Shown: positions 42,901-51,957, counted from the stretch's first letter. The stretch: 64,000 bases of DNA from Agrococcus jenensis (GCF_003752465.1 NZ_RKHJ01000001.1:1054001-1118000), one strand, 5' to 3'. Notes: generated by a model not told the origin, from the letters alone. Numbers and translations: made by a program.

Positions 42901-44511
42901 ATGACCGACACCGCCCAGCGCACCGACCCGGCACCGGGTCAGGGCCCGACGCCGAGGCTCGAGATGCGCGACATCTCCAAGCGCTACGGCGGCGTCCGCG
43001 CCATCCGCCACGCCGACATCACCGTGCGGCCCGGCACCGTCCACGCGCTCGTGGGCGAGAACGGCGCCGGCAAGTCGACGCTCATCAAGATCCTCGCGGG
43101 CGCGGAGCGCCCCGACACGGGCACGATCGCGATCGACGGCCATGACGTCTCGATCGCCTCGACGACCGACGCGATCGCGCTCGGCGTGCAGACGGTCTAC
43201 CAGGAGCCGCAGCTCTTCCCCGAGCTGACGGTGGCCGAGAACTTCTTCGTCGGCCGCGAGATCACCCGCGGCCCCACCATCGACTGGCGCGCGCAGGCGC
43301 CCCGCATGCTCGAGCTGCTCGACACCGTCGGGCTCGACCGCTCGCTCGCCTCGCAGCCGCTCGGCGCGCTCTCGATCGCCAAGCAGCAGCAGGTGTCGAT
43401 CGCGAAGGCGCTGCTGGAGCAGGCGAGCGTGCTCATCCTCGACGAGCCGAGCGCCATCCTCACCGACGCCGAGATCGAGGTGCTCTTCGGCGTCGTGCGG
43501 CGACTCGCCGCCGACGGCGTCTCGATCATCTACATCAGCCACCGGCTCGACGAGCTCTTCCGCATCGCCGACGAGGTCACCATCATGCGCGACGGCGAGA
43601 CGGTCTCGTCGCAGCCGATCGGCGAGCTGACCGTCCGCGAGATCGCCGAGCGCATGGTCGGCGGCGAGATCGCCGAGGGCGTGCACAAGGAGGGCGAGCA
43701 CGGCGACCTCGTGCTCGAGCTCGAGCACCTCACGCTCGACGGCGCCTTCTCGGACGTGTCGCTGTCGGTGCGCGCCGGCGAGGTCGTCGGCCTCTACGGG
43801 CTCGTCGGCTCCGGCGCGGCCGAGGTGGGCGAGGTCGTCTACGGCATGCGCGCCGCGAGCTCCGGCCGCATGCGCGCCGCGGGCGACGACCGGCACCCCG
43901 CGACGCCCTCCGAGGCGAAGCGCCGCGGCATCCGCATGGTGCCAGCCAACCGCTCGTCGCAGGGCTCGTTCTCGTTCCAGCCCATCGCCTTCAACATCAC
44001 GATCGGCTCGCTCGGCCTGCTCGGCAGGCTGGGCTGGGTCTCGCCCAAGGCCGAGCGCCGCATCTCCGACGACCTCATCCGCCGCCTCGCCGTGAAGACG
44101 CCGTCGGGCCGCCAGCCCATCGGCGCCATGTCGGGCGGCAACGCCCAGAAGGTCGTCCTCGCGCGGCAGATCGTCGAGCAGCCCAGGCTGCTCGTGCTCG
44201 CCGAGCCGACGCAGGGCGTCGACGTCGGCGCCAAGGAGGAGATCCACCGCATCATCGCCGACCTCGCCGAGCGCGGCACCGCCGTGCTCGTCATCACGAC
44301 CGACCTCGCCGAGGTGCAGCGGATCGCCGACCGCATCCTCGTGTTCCGGTCGGGCCGCGTCGCGCACGAGTTCCCGCCGAGCGCGAGCCAGGCCTCGCTG
44401 CTCGCCGCAGCCGCCGGCGCGGTCGACGACCCCGCCGCCGCGCAGACCGCGACCGGCCAGCCCGTCGCCGACCTGCCCGGTCGACCCACCCCTGGGGAGG
44501 AGCCCCGATGA
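42901..44511 (+). CDS. rhaT: Rhamnose ABC transporter ATP-binding protein (double domain)
   Basis: The 536-residue ATPase has two nucleotide-binding domains. The first has Walker A GENGAGKST (~58), signature-like LSIAKQQQVSIAKAL and Walker B LILDEPSAIL. The second has a degenerate Walker A (LVGSGAAEVG), an intact MSGGNAQKVVLARQI and LVLAEPTQGVDVG. This is the sugar-import (RbsA/RhaT) pattern. The ATG at 42901 is chosen over GTG at 42865 because CCAGGAG sits six bases before it. Confidence 0.94.
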   Translation: MTDTAQRTDPAPGQGPTPRLEMRDISKRYGGVRAIRHADITVRPGTVHALVGENGAGKSTLIKILAGAERPDTGTIAIDGHDVSIASTTDAIALGVQTVYQEPQLFPELTVAENFFVGREITRGPTIDWRAQAPRMLELLDTVGLDRSLASQPLGALSIAKQQQVSIAKALLEQASVLILDEPSAILTDAEIEVLFGVVRRLAADGVSIIYISHRLDELFRIADEVTIMRDGETVSSQPIGELTVREIAERMVGGEIAEGVHKEGEHGDLVLELEHLTLDGAFSDVSLSVRAGEVVGLYGLVGSGAAEVGEVVYGMRAASSGRMRAAGDDRHPATPSEAKRRGIRMVPANRSSQGSFSFQPIAFNITIGSLGLLGRLGWVSPKAERRISDDLIRRLAVKTPSGRQPIGAMSGGNAQKVVLARQIVEQPRLLVLAEPTQGVDVGAKEEIHRIIADLAERGTAVLVITTDLAEVQRIADRILVFRSGRVAHEFPPSASQASLLAAAAGAVDDPAAAQTATGQPVADLPGRPTPGEEPR

Positions 44512-45521
44512 GCACCGACACCGTCGCGCCGGCCGCCGCGAAGCCGCTGAGCCTGCGGCGCATCCTGCCGCCCATCGTCACCGGGCAGGAGATCGTGCTG
44601 CTCGGCGTGCTCGTGATCCTGTGGGTGCTGCTCGGCATCTTCACGCCCGCGTTCCTCACGCCCGCATCGATCGGCCCGCTGCTCGTGCAGGTCGCGCCGA
44701 TCGCACTCATCGGCGTCGGCATGACCTTCGTCATCATCACCGCGGGCATCGACGTCTCGGTGGCCGCGATGATCATGGTCTCCGCGGTCACGACCGCGCG
44801 GATGCTCGTCGCGTTCGACATCCCGGCGATCGCCGCCGTGCTGGTCGCGATCGTGATCGGCGCGGCGCTCGGCGCGATCAACGGCTTCCTCATCGCCTAC
44901 GGGCGCGTGCATCCGATCATCATCACGTTCGGCACCGCGAACCTCTTCCAGTGGCTGGGCCTGCGGGTCTTCGACTCGTCGACCGTGAACGGCATCCCCT
45001 CGACGCTCGAGTTCTTCGGGCGCGGCGGTGCCGGCTCGACCCTCGGGGTGCCGCACTCGTTCGCGATCGCCGTGATCGCGGTCGCCGCCGCCTGGTGGTT
45101 CCTGCGCTACGCGAAGGCGGGCCGCAACCTCTACGCGATCGGCGGCAACCAGAACGCCGCGCGGCTCGCGGGCATCAAGGTGCAGCCGCGGCTCGTGTGG
45201 GTCTACGTCGTCACCGGCGCCCTCGCCGGCCTGGCCGCGTGCATGGTCATCGCGACCGGCACCGCGACGCTCGACCAGTCCGTCGGCTCCGGCAAGGAGC
45301 TGCAGGTCATCGCCGCCGTCGTGATCGGCGGCACGTCGATCCTCGGCGGCCGCGGCAGCGTCGTCGGCACGCTGCTCGGCGCGATCCTCGTGCAGACCGT
45401 CGTCTCCGGCGTCACCCAGCTCGGCTGGCCCACCCAGCTCGGCTTCCTCTTCGTCGGCATCTTCATCCTGGTGGCCGTCGGCACCGACCTGATCCGCGAG
45501 CGAACGAGGAGGCGCGCATGA
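44508..45521 (+). CDS. rhaP: Rhamnose ABC transporter permease
   Basis: A 337-residue RbsC-type permease with about 8-10 membrane spans; GMTFVIITAGIDVSVAAMIM is the conserved sugar-permease signature near the second span, and GGNQNAARLAGI is the cytoplasmic coupling loop contacting the ATPase. Both ends overlap neighbours by four bases, so the four transporter genes are translationally coupled. Confidence 0.92.
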   Translation: MSTDTVAPAAAKPLSLRRILPPIVTGQEIVLLGVLVILWVLLGIFTPAFLTPASIGPLLVQVAPIALIGVGMTFVIITAGIDVSVAAMIMVSAVTTARMLVAFDIPAIAAVLVAIVIGAALGAINGFLIAYGRVHPIIITFGTANLFQWLGLRVFDSSTVNGIPSTLEFFGRGGAGSTLGVPHSFAIAVIAVAAAWWFLRYAKAGRNLYAIGGNQNAARLAGIKVQPRLVWVYVVTGALAGLAACMVIATGTATLDQSVGSGKELQVIAAVVIGGTSILGGRGSVVGTLLGAILVQTVVSGVTQLGWPTQLGFLFVGIFILVAVGTDLIRERTRRRA

Positions 45522-46645
45522 CCGCCGTCACCACCCCCACCACGGCCGACCAGCGCCGCGAGCCCTCGCGCTTCCGCGACTGGATCACCGGCGGCGCCCT
45601 CAAGGACCGCGCCGTGCTGCTGCTCGCCCTCATCGTCGTGCTGCTCGTCGCGATGGCGATCCTCGACGGCATCGGGCTCACGAGCGGCCGCTTCAACAGC
45701 GACTACCTCGCCTCGACGCTCATCGCCTACGTGCCGCTCGCGCTGCTCGCGCTCGCCGAGCTCTTCGTCATCACGTCCGGCCGCGGCGGCATCGACCTCT
45801 CGGTCGGCTCGATGGTCTCGCTCACGGGCATCGTCTTCGCGATGCTCTACCAGCAGGTGGGGCTGCCGCTCGCGGTCGCCGTCGTGCTCGCGGTCGCCTT
45901 CGGTGCGCTGCTCGGCGCGGTCAACGGCTTCCTGACGGCCTACCTCGGCTACCCGGCGCTCATCACGACGCTCGCGACCTTCTACGCCTACCGCTCGATC
46001 GCGCTCGTCGTGAGCGAGCAGCGCCCGATCTCCGGCCCGGAGATCTCGGAGTTCTACAGCGCGGCGAAGGCGATCGAGCTGCCCGTCATCGGCGGCGGGC
46101 TGCCGCTCGTGCCGCTGGGCGTCTTCACCTTCCTGCTGCCCGTCGCGATCGTCGCCTGGTTCGTGCTCAACCGCACGACCTACGGCCGCAAGCTCTACGC
46201 GATCGGCACGAACGACACGGCGGCGCAGTGGGCCGGCATCGACACGCGCCGCACCCGCATGATGGCCTACGTCACCGCCGGCGCCATCGCCGGGCTCGTC
46301 GGCGTCTACACCGTCGCGCAGTTCGCCTCCGCCCGGCCCGACGCGGGCACGAGCGGCAGCGGCATGGCGCTGCCCGCCATCACGATCGCGGTGCTCGGCG
46401 GCGTCGCCATCACCGGCGGCATCGGGCGCCTGAGCGGCATCCTGCTCGCCGCGCTGCTGATCGTGTGGCTCAACGCGTCGATCCTGCTCGTCGTGCCCGG
46501 CAACGAGGGCGCCCAGGCGCAGCTGCTCGCGCTCGGCGTCGTGCTGCTCGGTGCCTCGCTGCTCTCGAACGCGACGATCCGGCGACGGCAGGGCGGGCTC
46601 GCGAAGCCGCTCTCGGTGCCGGGGACCGCCCCGGGCGCCAAGTGA
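45518..46645 (+). CDS. rhaQ: Rhamnose ABC transporter permease, second subunit
   Basis: A 375-residue RbsC-type permease paralogous to the preceding gene: ELFVITSGRGGIDLSVGSMVSL in the signature region and GTNDTAAQWAGI as coupling loop. It has a longer polar N-terminus (~30 residues) and C-terminus. The pair forms the heterodimeric channel. The class II aldolase gene follows after 7 bases. Confidence 0.9.
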   Translation: MTAVTTPTTADQRREPSRFRDWITGGALKDRAVLLLALIVVLLVAMAILDGIGLTSGRFNSDYLASTLIAYVPLALLALAELFVITSGRGGIDLSVGSMVSLTGIVFAMLYQQVGLPLAVAVVLAVAFGALLGAVNGFLTAYLGYPALITTLATFYAYRSIALVVSEQRPISGPEISEFYSAAKAIELPVIGGGLPLVPLGVFTFLLPVAIVAWFVLNRTTYGRKLYAIGTNDTAAQWAGIDTRRTRMMAYVTAGAIAGLVGVYTVAQFASARPDAGTSGSGMALPAITIAVLGGVAITGGIGRLSGILLAALLIVWLNASILLVVPGNEGAQAQLLALGVVLLGASLLSNATIRRRQGGLAKPLSVPGTAPGAK

Positions 46646-46652
46646 CCGTGCG

Positions 46653-47423
46653 ATGAGCGCGCTCGAGGCGTCGCTGCTGCGGCTCGCCCACGCCGTGGGG
46701 GAGCCGCAGCGCGAGCTCACGATCCTCGCCGAGGGCAACGTCTCGGCGCGGCTCGACGACGAGCGGATGCTCGTCAAGGCCACCGGGTCGTCGCTCGCGG
46801 CCTCCGGTCCCGACGACCTCGTCGAGTGCCGGTTCGAGCCCATCCTCGAGCTGCTCGACGACCCGACGGCGTTCGAGGGCGGCGCTGGCGACGCGCGGGT
46901 CGCCCAGGCGCTCATGGATGCGCGCGTCGACCCGGCGGCGAAGCGGCCGAGCGTCGAGGCGCTGCTGCACGCCGTCGTCCTGACGTCCGGCGCCGAGGCC
47001 GCGTGCCACACGCATCCGGTCGCCGCCAATGCGCTGCTGTGCTCGGACCGGGCGGAGCTGCTCGTTGCCGGCGCGCTCTTCCCCGACCAGGTCGTCGTGC
47101 TCGGCACGCGCAGCCTGCTCGTGCCGTACGTCGACCCCGGCCTCGGCCTCGGGCGGCTCATGCGGCACGAGTTGCGCGGCTTCGCCGACCGGCACGGCGC
47201 GCTGCCCAAGGTCGCGTGGCTGCAGAACCACGGCATCTTCGCCATCGGCGCGAGCCCGGCCGAGTGCCTCCGCATCACCGAGATGGCCGACAAGTTCGCG
47301 CGCATCCTGCTCGGCGCGCTCGCCGCGGGCGAGCCGCGCTTCCTGTCCGACGACGTCCTCGACCGCATCGACGGTCGGGACGACGAGCACGTCCGCCGCG
47401 CCATCCTCGACGCGGCCCACTGA
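46653..47423 (+). CDS. Class II aldolase/adducin family protein
   Basis: The 256-residue protein has the zinc site of class II aldolases: EGNVSARL near the N-terminus, ACHTHPVAANAL (two His) and LQNHGIFAIG (third His). Known members are fuculose-, rhamnulose- or ribulose-phosphate aldolases/epimerases and oxo-tetronate-phosphate decarboxylases. It has no Shine-Dalgarno of its own and probably depends on read-through from rhaQ. The locus already encodes a rhamnulose-phosphate aldolase fusion, so this one may act on another sugar. Confidence 0.88.
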   Translation: MSALEASLLRLAHAVGEPQRELTILAEGNVSARLDDERMLVKATGSSLAASGPDDLVECRFEPILELLDDPTAFEGGAGDARVAQALMDARVDPAAKRPSVEALLHAVVLTSGAEAACHTHPVAANALLCSDRAELLVAGALFPDQVVVLGTRSLLVPYVDPGLGLGRLMRHELRGFADRHGALPKVAWLQNHGIFAIGASPAECLRITEMADKFARILLGALAAGEPRFLSDDVLDRIDGRDDEHVRRAILDAAH

Positions 47424-47444
47424 CCACCAGCGAAGGAGCTCACC

Positions 47445-48314
47445 ATGCAGATCGGCGTCCACGGCCTCGTCTTCACCGGCACATTCGACGAGGCGGGCCT
47501 CCAGACGGCCATCGCCGGCACCCAGGCAGCGGGGTTCGACCTGCTCGAGCTGCCGCTCATGGATCCGTTCGCGATCGACGGCGCGCTCGTGCGGCGCATG
47601 CTCGACGACCACGGCGTCGCCATGACCTCGAGCCTCGGCCTCGACGCCGCGCACGACCTCTCGAGCGAGGACCCCGCGGTCAGCCGCCAGGGCGAGACGC
47701 TGCTCGAGCGCGCGATCGACGTGGTGGCGGAGGCCGGCGGGCAGCACCTCTGCGGCGTCATCTACTCGGCGATGCAGAAGTACATGGCACCGGCGACCGC
47801 GGCAGGCCGAGCGAGCTCGGCGGCCGCGCTCGGCCGGCTCGGCGACCGGGCGGCCGCCGCGGGCGTCACCCTCTCGCTCGAGATCGTCAACCGCTACGAG
47901 ACGAACATCGCGAACACCGCCCGCGGCGGCCTGCGCTTCCTCGAGGAGGTCGGCCACGACAACGTGCACCTGCACCTCGACACGTACCACATGAACATCG
48001 AGGAGTCGGGGATGCTCGAGCCCGTCCTCGACGCGGGCGACCGCCTGAAGTACGTGCACATCGGTGAGAGCCACCGCGGCTACCTCGGCACCGGCTCGGT
48101 CGACTTCGGCTCGTTCTTCCGCGGGCTCGGCCGGCTCGGCTACGACGGCCCGATCGTCTTCGAGTCGTTCTCGAGCGCGGTGGTCTCCGAGTCGCTGTCG
48201 AACACGCTCGGCATCTGGCGCAACCTGTGGGACGACTCCGCCGACCTCGCCGCGCACGCGAACCGCTTCATCCGCGACCAGCTGCGCAGCGTCGAGACGA
48301 TCGCCCTCCACTGA
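47445..48314 (+). CDS. Sugar phosphate isomerase/epimerase (D-tagatose 3-epimerase-like)
   Basis: The 289-residue TIM barrel shows the metal-binding set of xylose-isomerase-like epimerases: LEIVNRYETN (Glu), HLDTYHMNIEE (Asp), VHIGESHRG (His) and IVFESFSS (Glu). Such enzymes epimerise ketoses at C3 or isomerise hydroxypyruvate/oxo-tetronates. GAAGGAG precedes the ATG. It ends the rhamnose importer operon; its stop touches palindrome copy 2. Confidence 0.87.
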   Translation: MQIGVHGLVFTGTFDEAGLQTAIAGTQAAGFDLLELPLMDPFAIDGALVRRMLDDHGVAMTSSLGLDAAHDLSSEDPAVSRQGETLLERAIDVVAEAGGQHLCGVIYSAMQKYMAPATAAGRASSAAALGRLGDRAAAAGVTLSLEIVNRYETNIANTARGGLRFLEEVGHDNVHLHLDTYHMNIEESGMLEPVLDAGDRLKYVHIGESHRGYLGTGSVDFGSFFRGLGRLGYDGPIVFESFSSAVVSESLSNTLGIWRNLWDDSADLAAHANRFIRDQLRSVETIALH

Positions 48315-48380
48315 TCTCAACGGAGCGGTTGGTAGCAGGAGGGGATAGTGCCCTCGCGCGACCAGCCGCTCCGTTGAGAT
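48314..48380. repeat. Stop-codon-abutting palindrome, copy 2
   Basis: A 67-base element between convergent genes. Arms of 20 bases (48314-48333 and 48361-48380) beginning ATCTCAACGGAGCGG match with one mismatch; the centre has GAGGGGATAGTGCCCTC. The right end abuts the apt stop (48381) and the left end overlaps the epimerase TGA. Confidence 0.9.
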
Positions 48381-48905
48381 TCAGGCGGTGAAGACCGCGC
48401 GTGCCTGGGGGAGGCGCCGCCGGCCGCCGAGGTCCGAGAGCTCGAGCACGACGGCGACGCCCGTGACGGTGCCGCCGAGCTGCTCGACGAGGCTGATCGC
48501 CGCGACGAGCGTGCCCCCGGTCGCGAGCACATCGTCGACGAGCAGCACCCGCCGGCCCGTGAGGTCGCCCGCCGCCTCGATCGTCGCGACCCCGTACTCG
48601 AGCGCGTAGTCGACGGATGCGGTGGGTCGCGGCGTCTTCCCGGCCTTCCGGATGGGCAGCAGACCGGTTCCCGCGGTCGCCGCGACCGCGCCGGCGAGCA
48701 GGAAGCCGCGCGCCTCGACGCCCGCCACGAGGTCGAAGCCGCCCTCGAACGGGGCGGCCAGCGCGTGCGTGACGGTCGCGAGCGCATCCGCATCGGTCAG
48801 CAGCGGTCCGATGTCGCGGAAGAGCACGCCCGGCGACGGGAAGTCGGGAGTGATCGCGATGAGCGACTCGGCGCGCTCGAGCGCTGCGGGGCTGGGGTCG
48901 GGCAT
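48381..48905 (-). CDS. apt: Adenine phosphoribosyltransferase
   Basis: Apt makes AMP from adenine and PRPP in purine salvage. The 174-residue product has the family opening ITPDFPSPGVLFRDIGPLL, GVEARGFLLAGAVA, and the PRPP-binding motif VLLVDDVLATGGT (~120-132). The ATG lies 6 bases after a minus-strand TAGCGT box (48912-48917). It stands alone here rather than next to relA or secDF as in many actinobacteria. A palindrome abuts its stop. Confidence 0.95.
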   Translation of the reverse strand: MPDPSPAALERAESLIAITPDFPSPGVLFRDIGPLLTDADALATVTHALAAPFEGGFDLVAGVEARGFLLAGAVAATAGTGLLPIRKAGKTPRPTASVDYALEYGVATIEAAGDLTGRRVLLVDDVLATGGTLVAAISLVEQLGGTVTGVAVVLELSDLGGRRRLPQARAVFTA

Positions 48906-48911
48906 CCCTCC

Positions 48912-48917
48912 ACGCTA
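48912..48917 (-). promoter_or_regulatory. -10 box of apt (leaderless)
   Basis: Minus-strand TAGCGT ends 6 bases before the ATG; the GGAGGG in between touches the ATG and is too close to act as a ribosome-binding site. Confidence 0.5.
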
Positions 48918-48982
48918 TCGGCGCCGATCGCCGTCCCGCGCGCGGCCCGCGCCCGGCCGTAGCGCCGTGCCCGGTGCGGCCG

Positions 48983-48988
48983 TAGAGT
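48983..48988 (+). promoter_or_regulatory. -10 box of the MFS-cNMP gene (leaderless)
   Basis: TAGAGT ends 6 bases before the ATG at 48995. Confidence 0.5.
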
Positions 48989-48994
48989 GCCCGC

Positions 48995-50683
48995 ATGGCG
49001 GAGGCGCGGGGCAGCGGCCGGCTCGCGCTGGCCGCGGCTGCCTTCACGAGCAACTGGCGCAACCCCAACCTCCGCCGCGCGCAGCTGAGCTTCCTCGGCG
49101 CGTGGACCGCGGAGTGGGCGTTCACCGTCGCGCTCGGCATCGTCGCCTACGCGGACGGCGGCGCGCTCGCCGTCGGCCTCGTCGGCCTCCTCCGCATGGT
49201 GCCGTCGGCGATCCTCGCCCCGCTGCTGTCGCCGTTCGCCGATCGGGGGCGGCGCGAGCGGGTGCTCGTCGTGGTCTCCGCCGCGCGCGGCGTCGCGACC
49301 GGCGCCGCGGCCATCACGGTGGCGCTCGCCGGACCGACGCTCGTCGTCTACGCCCTCGCGGTGCTCTCGACCATCGCCGCCACGCTCTTCCGCCCCGCCC
49401 ACTCCGCGCTCCTGCCGACGCTGTGCCGCACGGGGCACGAGCTGACGAGCGCCAACGTCGTGCGCGGGATGCTCGACTCGGTGGCCACGCTCGTCGGACC
49501 GCTGCTGGCCACGGTGCTGCTCGCGGTCGCCGACGTGTCGGTCGTGTTCGCGGTCGCCGCCGGCGCGTCGATCTGGGCGGCGCTGCTGCTGCTCCGCGTC
49601 CGCTACGACGGTGCGCCTCGGGCGGCCGCGCCCCGCGGTCCCGGACTGCTGCGCGAGGCGGCGGACGGCATCCGCGCGGTCGCCGGGCGCCCGGACCTCC
49701 AGCTCATCCTCGTCCTCGCCGCCGCGCAGTCGCTGACGCGCGGTGCGCTCACGGTGTTCTCGGTGGTGGTGGCGATCGAGCTGCTCGGCACGGGCGAGCC
49801 CGGCGCCGCCGCCCTCATGGCAGCCGTCGGCGTCGGCGCGGTCGCCGGCTCCCTCGCCGCGTCGTTCCTCGTCGGCTCCGGGCGGCTGGGCGGCTGGTTC
49901 GCCCTCGGCGTCGCGCTGTGGGGACTGCCGCTCGCCCTCGTGGGCGTCTTCCCCGAGCAGCCCGCTGCGCTCGTGCTGCTGGCCTTCATCGGCGTCGGCA
50001 ACGCGCTCATCGACGTCGCCGGCTTCACCCTGATCGGCCGACTGGCGCCGGACGAGGTGCTCGCGCGCGTCTTCGGCATCCTCGAGAGCCTCGTCGCCGT
50101 CTCGATCGGGGTCGGCGCCCTCCTCGCGTCGGCGCTCGTGCAGTGGTTCGGCGTCGAGGCGGCGCTCATCGCGATCGGCCTGCTGTGCCCGGTGCTCGCG
50201 CTCGTCGCCTGGCGCCGCCTCCGCCGGCTCGACGGGACGGTCGGCGACCTCGACGGCGCCATCCACCTGCTGCAGCGGGTGCCGATGCTCGCGCCGCTGC
50301 CGCTGCCGGCCATCGAGCAGCTCGCCCGCGGGCTCGAGTCGATCGCGGTGCACTCCGGGCAGGCGGTGATCACCGAAGGCGAGATCGGTGACCGCTTCTA
50401 CGTCGTCGAGTCCGGGCGAGCGGATGTCGTGGGTGACGGTCGCGTCGTCGCGACGCTCGCAGAGGGCGACGGGTTCGGCGAGATCGCGCTGCTGCGCCGC
50501 ACCCGCCGCACCGCGACCGTGCGGGCGAGCACCGCGCTCCGCCTGCGGGCGATCGACGCGGAGCGGTTCCTGCTCGCCGTGCTCGGCTACGCCCCGAGCA
50601 CCGAGGCCGCGCTCGCCCACGTCGGCGACGAGCTCGACCGCTACGGCCCTCGCGAGCCGCTCGAGGAGCCGCCGGCGCCCTGA
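48995..50683 (+). CDS. MFS transporter fused to a C-terminal cyclic-nucleotide-binding domain
   Basis: Residues ~1-410 form a 12-span major facilitator of the MFS_3-like/exporter type (SPFADRGRRERVLVVVSAARG is the motif-A loop). After a short linker, residues ~440-545 are a cNMP-binding domain: VHSGQAVITEGEIGDRFYVVESG, the phosphate-binding cassette around FGEIALLRRTRRTATV, and a closing helix. This predicts export gated by cAMP/cGMP or a related ligand, an inference. The phosphate cassette keeps Gly-Glu and an Arg. The next gene is cyclase-like. Length 562. Confidence 0.88.
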   Translation: MAEARGSGRLALAAAAFTSNWRNPNLRRAQLSFLGAWTAEWAFTVALGIVAYADGGALAVGLVGLLRMVPSAILAPLLSPFADRGRRERVLVVVSAARGVATGAAAITVALAGPTLVVYALAVLSTIAATLFRPAHSALLPTLCRTGHELTSANVVRGMLDSVATLVGPLLATVLLAVADVSVVFAVAAGASIWAALLLLRVRYDGAPRAAAPRGPGLLREAADGIRAVAGRPDLQLILVLAAAQSLTRGALTVFSVVVAIELLGTGEPGAAALMAAVGVGAVAGSLAASFLVGSGRLGGWFALGVALWGLPLALVGVFPEQPAALVLLAFIGVGNALIDVAGFTLIGRLAPDEVLARVFGILESLVAVSIGVGALLASALVQWFGVEAALIAIGLLCPVLALVAWRRLRRLDGTVGDLDGAIHLLQRVPMLAPLPLPAIEQLARGLESIAVHSGQAVITEGEIGDRFYVVESGRADVVGDGRVVATLAEGDGFGEIALLRRTRRTATVRASTALRLRAIDAERFLLAVLGYAPSTEAALAHVGDELDRYGPREPLEEPPAP

Positions 50684-50755
50684 CCGGCCGCGCGGCGGCA
50701 TCCGGTCGTGGCGCGGTGACATCCGCCGTTGTGGCGCGGGGGCATCGGTGGGATC

Positions 50756-51475
50756 GTGAGCGCCGTGACCACCGAGCGGGCGACCCTCCTCATCGCCGAC
50801 ATCGGCGGCTACACGGACTACATGGGGTCGCACCGCATGACCCTGGCGCACGCCGAGGTGAACACCGCGCGGATGCTCGACCGGATGGTCGACGCCGCCC
50901 CGGGCTTCGAGCTCGTCGAGATCGAGGGCGACGCCGCGTTCCTCTCGCGCCGGGTGGGGACCAGCGACGACGGCGCGGTCGGCGAGATCCTGGGCGCCGC
51001 GGTCGCGATGCACCGCGCGTTCCACCACGAGCGCGAGTACGTCGTCGCGAACCTCTGCCCCTGCGGCGGATGCCGGCAGGCGCGCGACCTGAAGCTGAAG
51101 TTCGTCGCGCACGTCGGCGACGTCGCGAGCCAGGCCATCCGCGGCCGCAGGAAGCTCGTCGGGATCGACGTGATCCTCGCGCACCGGCTGCTGAAGAACA
51201 CCGTGCCGATCCCCGAGTACGTGCTGCTCTCGGAGGACCTGTACCGCACCGGCGAGGCGTCCGTGCCGGGCGACGTGCGCGAGATCACCCCCGACCTCGA
51301 GGGCATCGGCGAGATCCGGGCCTTCTTCGTCGACGTCGCCGACCTCGACGACCCGCCGCCGGTGCCGCCGGCGTCGTGGTCGGCGCGGCTCGGCAGCACC
51401 TTCCGCGCCGTCGGCGAGGGCCTCCCGTACATGCTCGGCCTCAAGCAGTCCCGCGGCCGCGCCCCCTCGAGCTGA
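50756..51475 (+). CDS. DUF2652 family protein, nucleotide-cyclase-like
   Basis: The 239-residue product matches the DUF2652 pattern as I know it: LLIADIGGYTDYM near the N-terminus and LVEIEGDAAFLSR recall the first and second metal-binding strands of class III cyclases (DIxGFT and xxGDA). It also has CPCGGC, a possible metal knuckle, and VAHVGDVASQ. Cyclase activity is not established. GTG starts at 50756 and 50765 are both possible. It follows the MFS-cNMP fusion on the same strand after a 72-base gap. Confidence 0.75.
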   Translation: MSAVTTERATLLIADIGGYTDYMGSHRMTLAHAEVNTARMLDRMVDAAPGFELVEIEGDAAFLSRRVGTSDDGAVGEILGAAVAMHRAFHHEREYVVANLCPCGGCRQARDLKLKFVAHVGDVASQAIRGRRKLVGIDVILAHRLLKNTVPIPEYVLLSEDLYRTGEASVPGDVREITPDLEGIGEIRAFFVDVADLDDPPPVPPASWSARLGSTFRAVGEGLPYMLGLKQSRGRAPSS

Positions 51476-51483
51476 CCGTCCCC

Positions 51484-51552
51484 GGATCTCAACGTCGCGG
51501 GTGGTCGCACGAGGCGATATACCGCTCGCGCTACCACCCGCGACGTCGAGAT
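51484..51552. repeat. Stop-codon-abutting palindrome, copy 3
   Basis: Arms beginning ATCTCAACGTCGCGGGTGGT (left) and ACCACCCGCGACGTCGAGAT (right) pair almost completely; the centre reads GAGGCGATATACCGCTC. Compared with copy 2 the inner stem has exchanged GGAGC/GCTCC for GTCGC/GCGAC on both sides, i.e. compensatory change. The right end abuts the ridA-like stop at 51553. Confidence 0.9.
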
Positions 51553-51957
51553 TCAGGCGGGCATGACCGCCGCGACGGCGCTCACCTCCACGAGGGCGCC
51601 GGGCACGCCGAGCGCCGAGACGATCGCCGCGGTCACGAGCGCCGGCTCGCCGTCGCTCGCGAGCTTCTGCGCCACGGCGCCGTAGGCGGCGGCGATGTCG
51701 GCGCCCTCGGCGAGCAGCACCGTCCACTGCACGACGTCGGCGAGCGACGCGCCTGCCGCGGCAAGCGCGACGGCGGCGTTGTCGACGGCACGCGCCGACT
51801 GGGCGGCAGCATCGTCCGAGACGAGCGCGCCGGTCTCGTCGACACCGTTCTGGCCGCCGACGTAGACCATCGTCGCCCCCGGCGGGACGATCGCGACATG
51901 GCTGAAGGCGGGGGAGCGGACGAGGCCGTCCGGTCGGAGTCGGGCGATCGCATCCAT
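51553..51957 (-). CDS. RidA family protein
   Basis: The 134-residue protein has the RidA (YjgF/Rid) trimer pattern: FSHVAIVPPGATMVYVGGQNGVDETG, and AALVEVSAVAAV-like C-terminal strand with VLLAEGADIAAAY between. RidA proteins hydrolyse reactive imines/enamines formed by PLP enzymes. The conserved Arg usual near residue 105 is not evident, so this may be a Rid subfamily without deaminase activity. The ATG at 51957 starts the fold; longer readings to 52035 overlap the divergent promoter region. Confidence 0.8.
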   Translation of the reverse strand: MDAIARLRPDGLVRSPAFSHVAIVPPGATMVYVGGQNGVDETGALVSDDAAAQSARAVDNAAVALAAAGASLADVVQWTVLLAEGADIAAAYGAVAQKLASDGEPALVTAAIVSALGVPGALVEVSAVAAVMPA

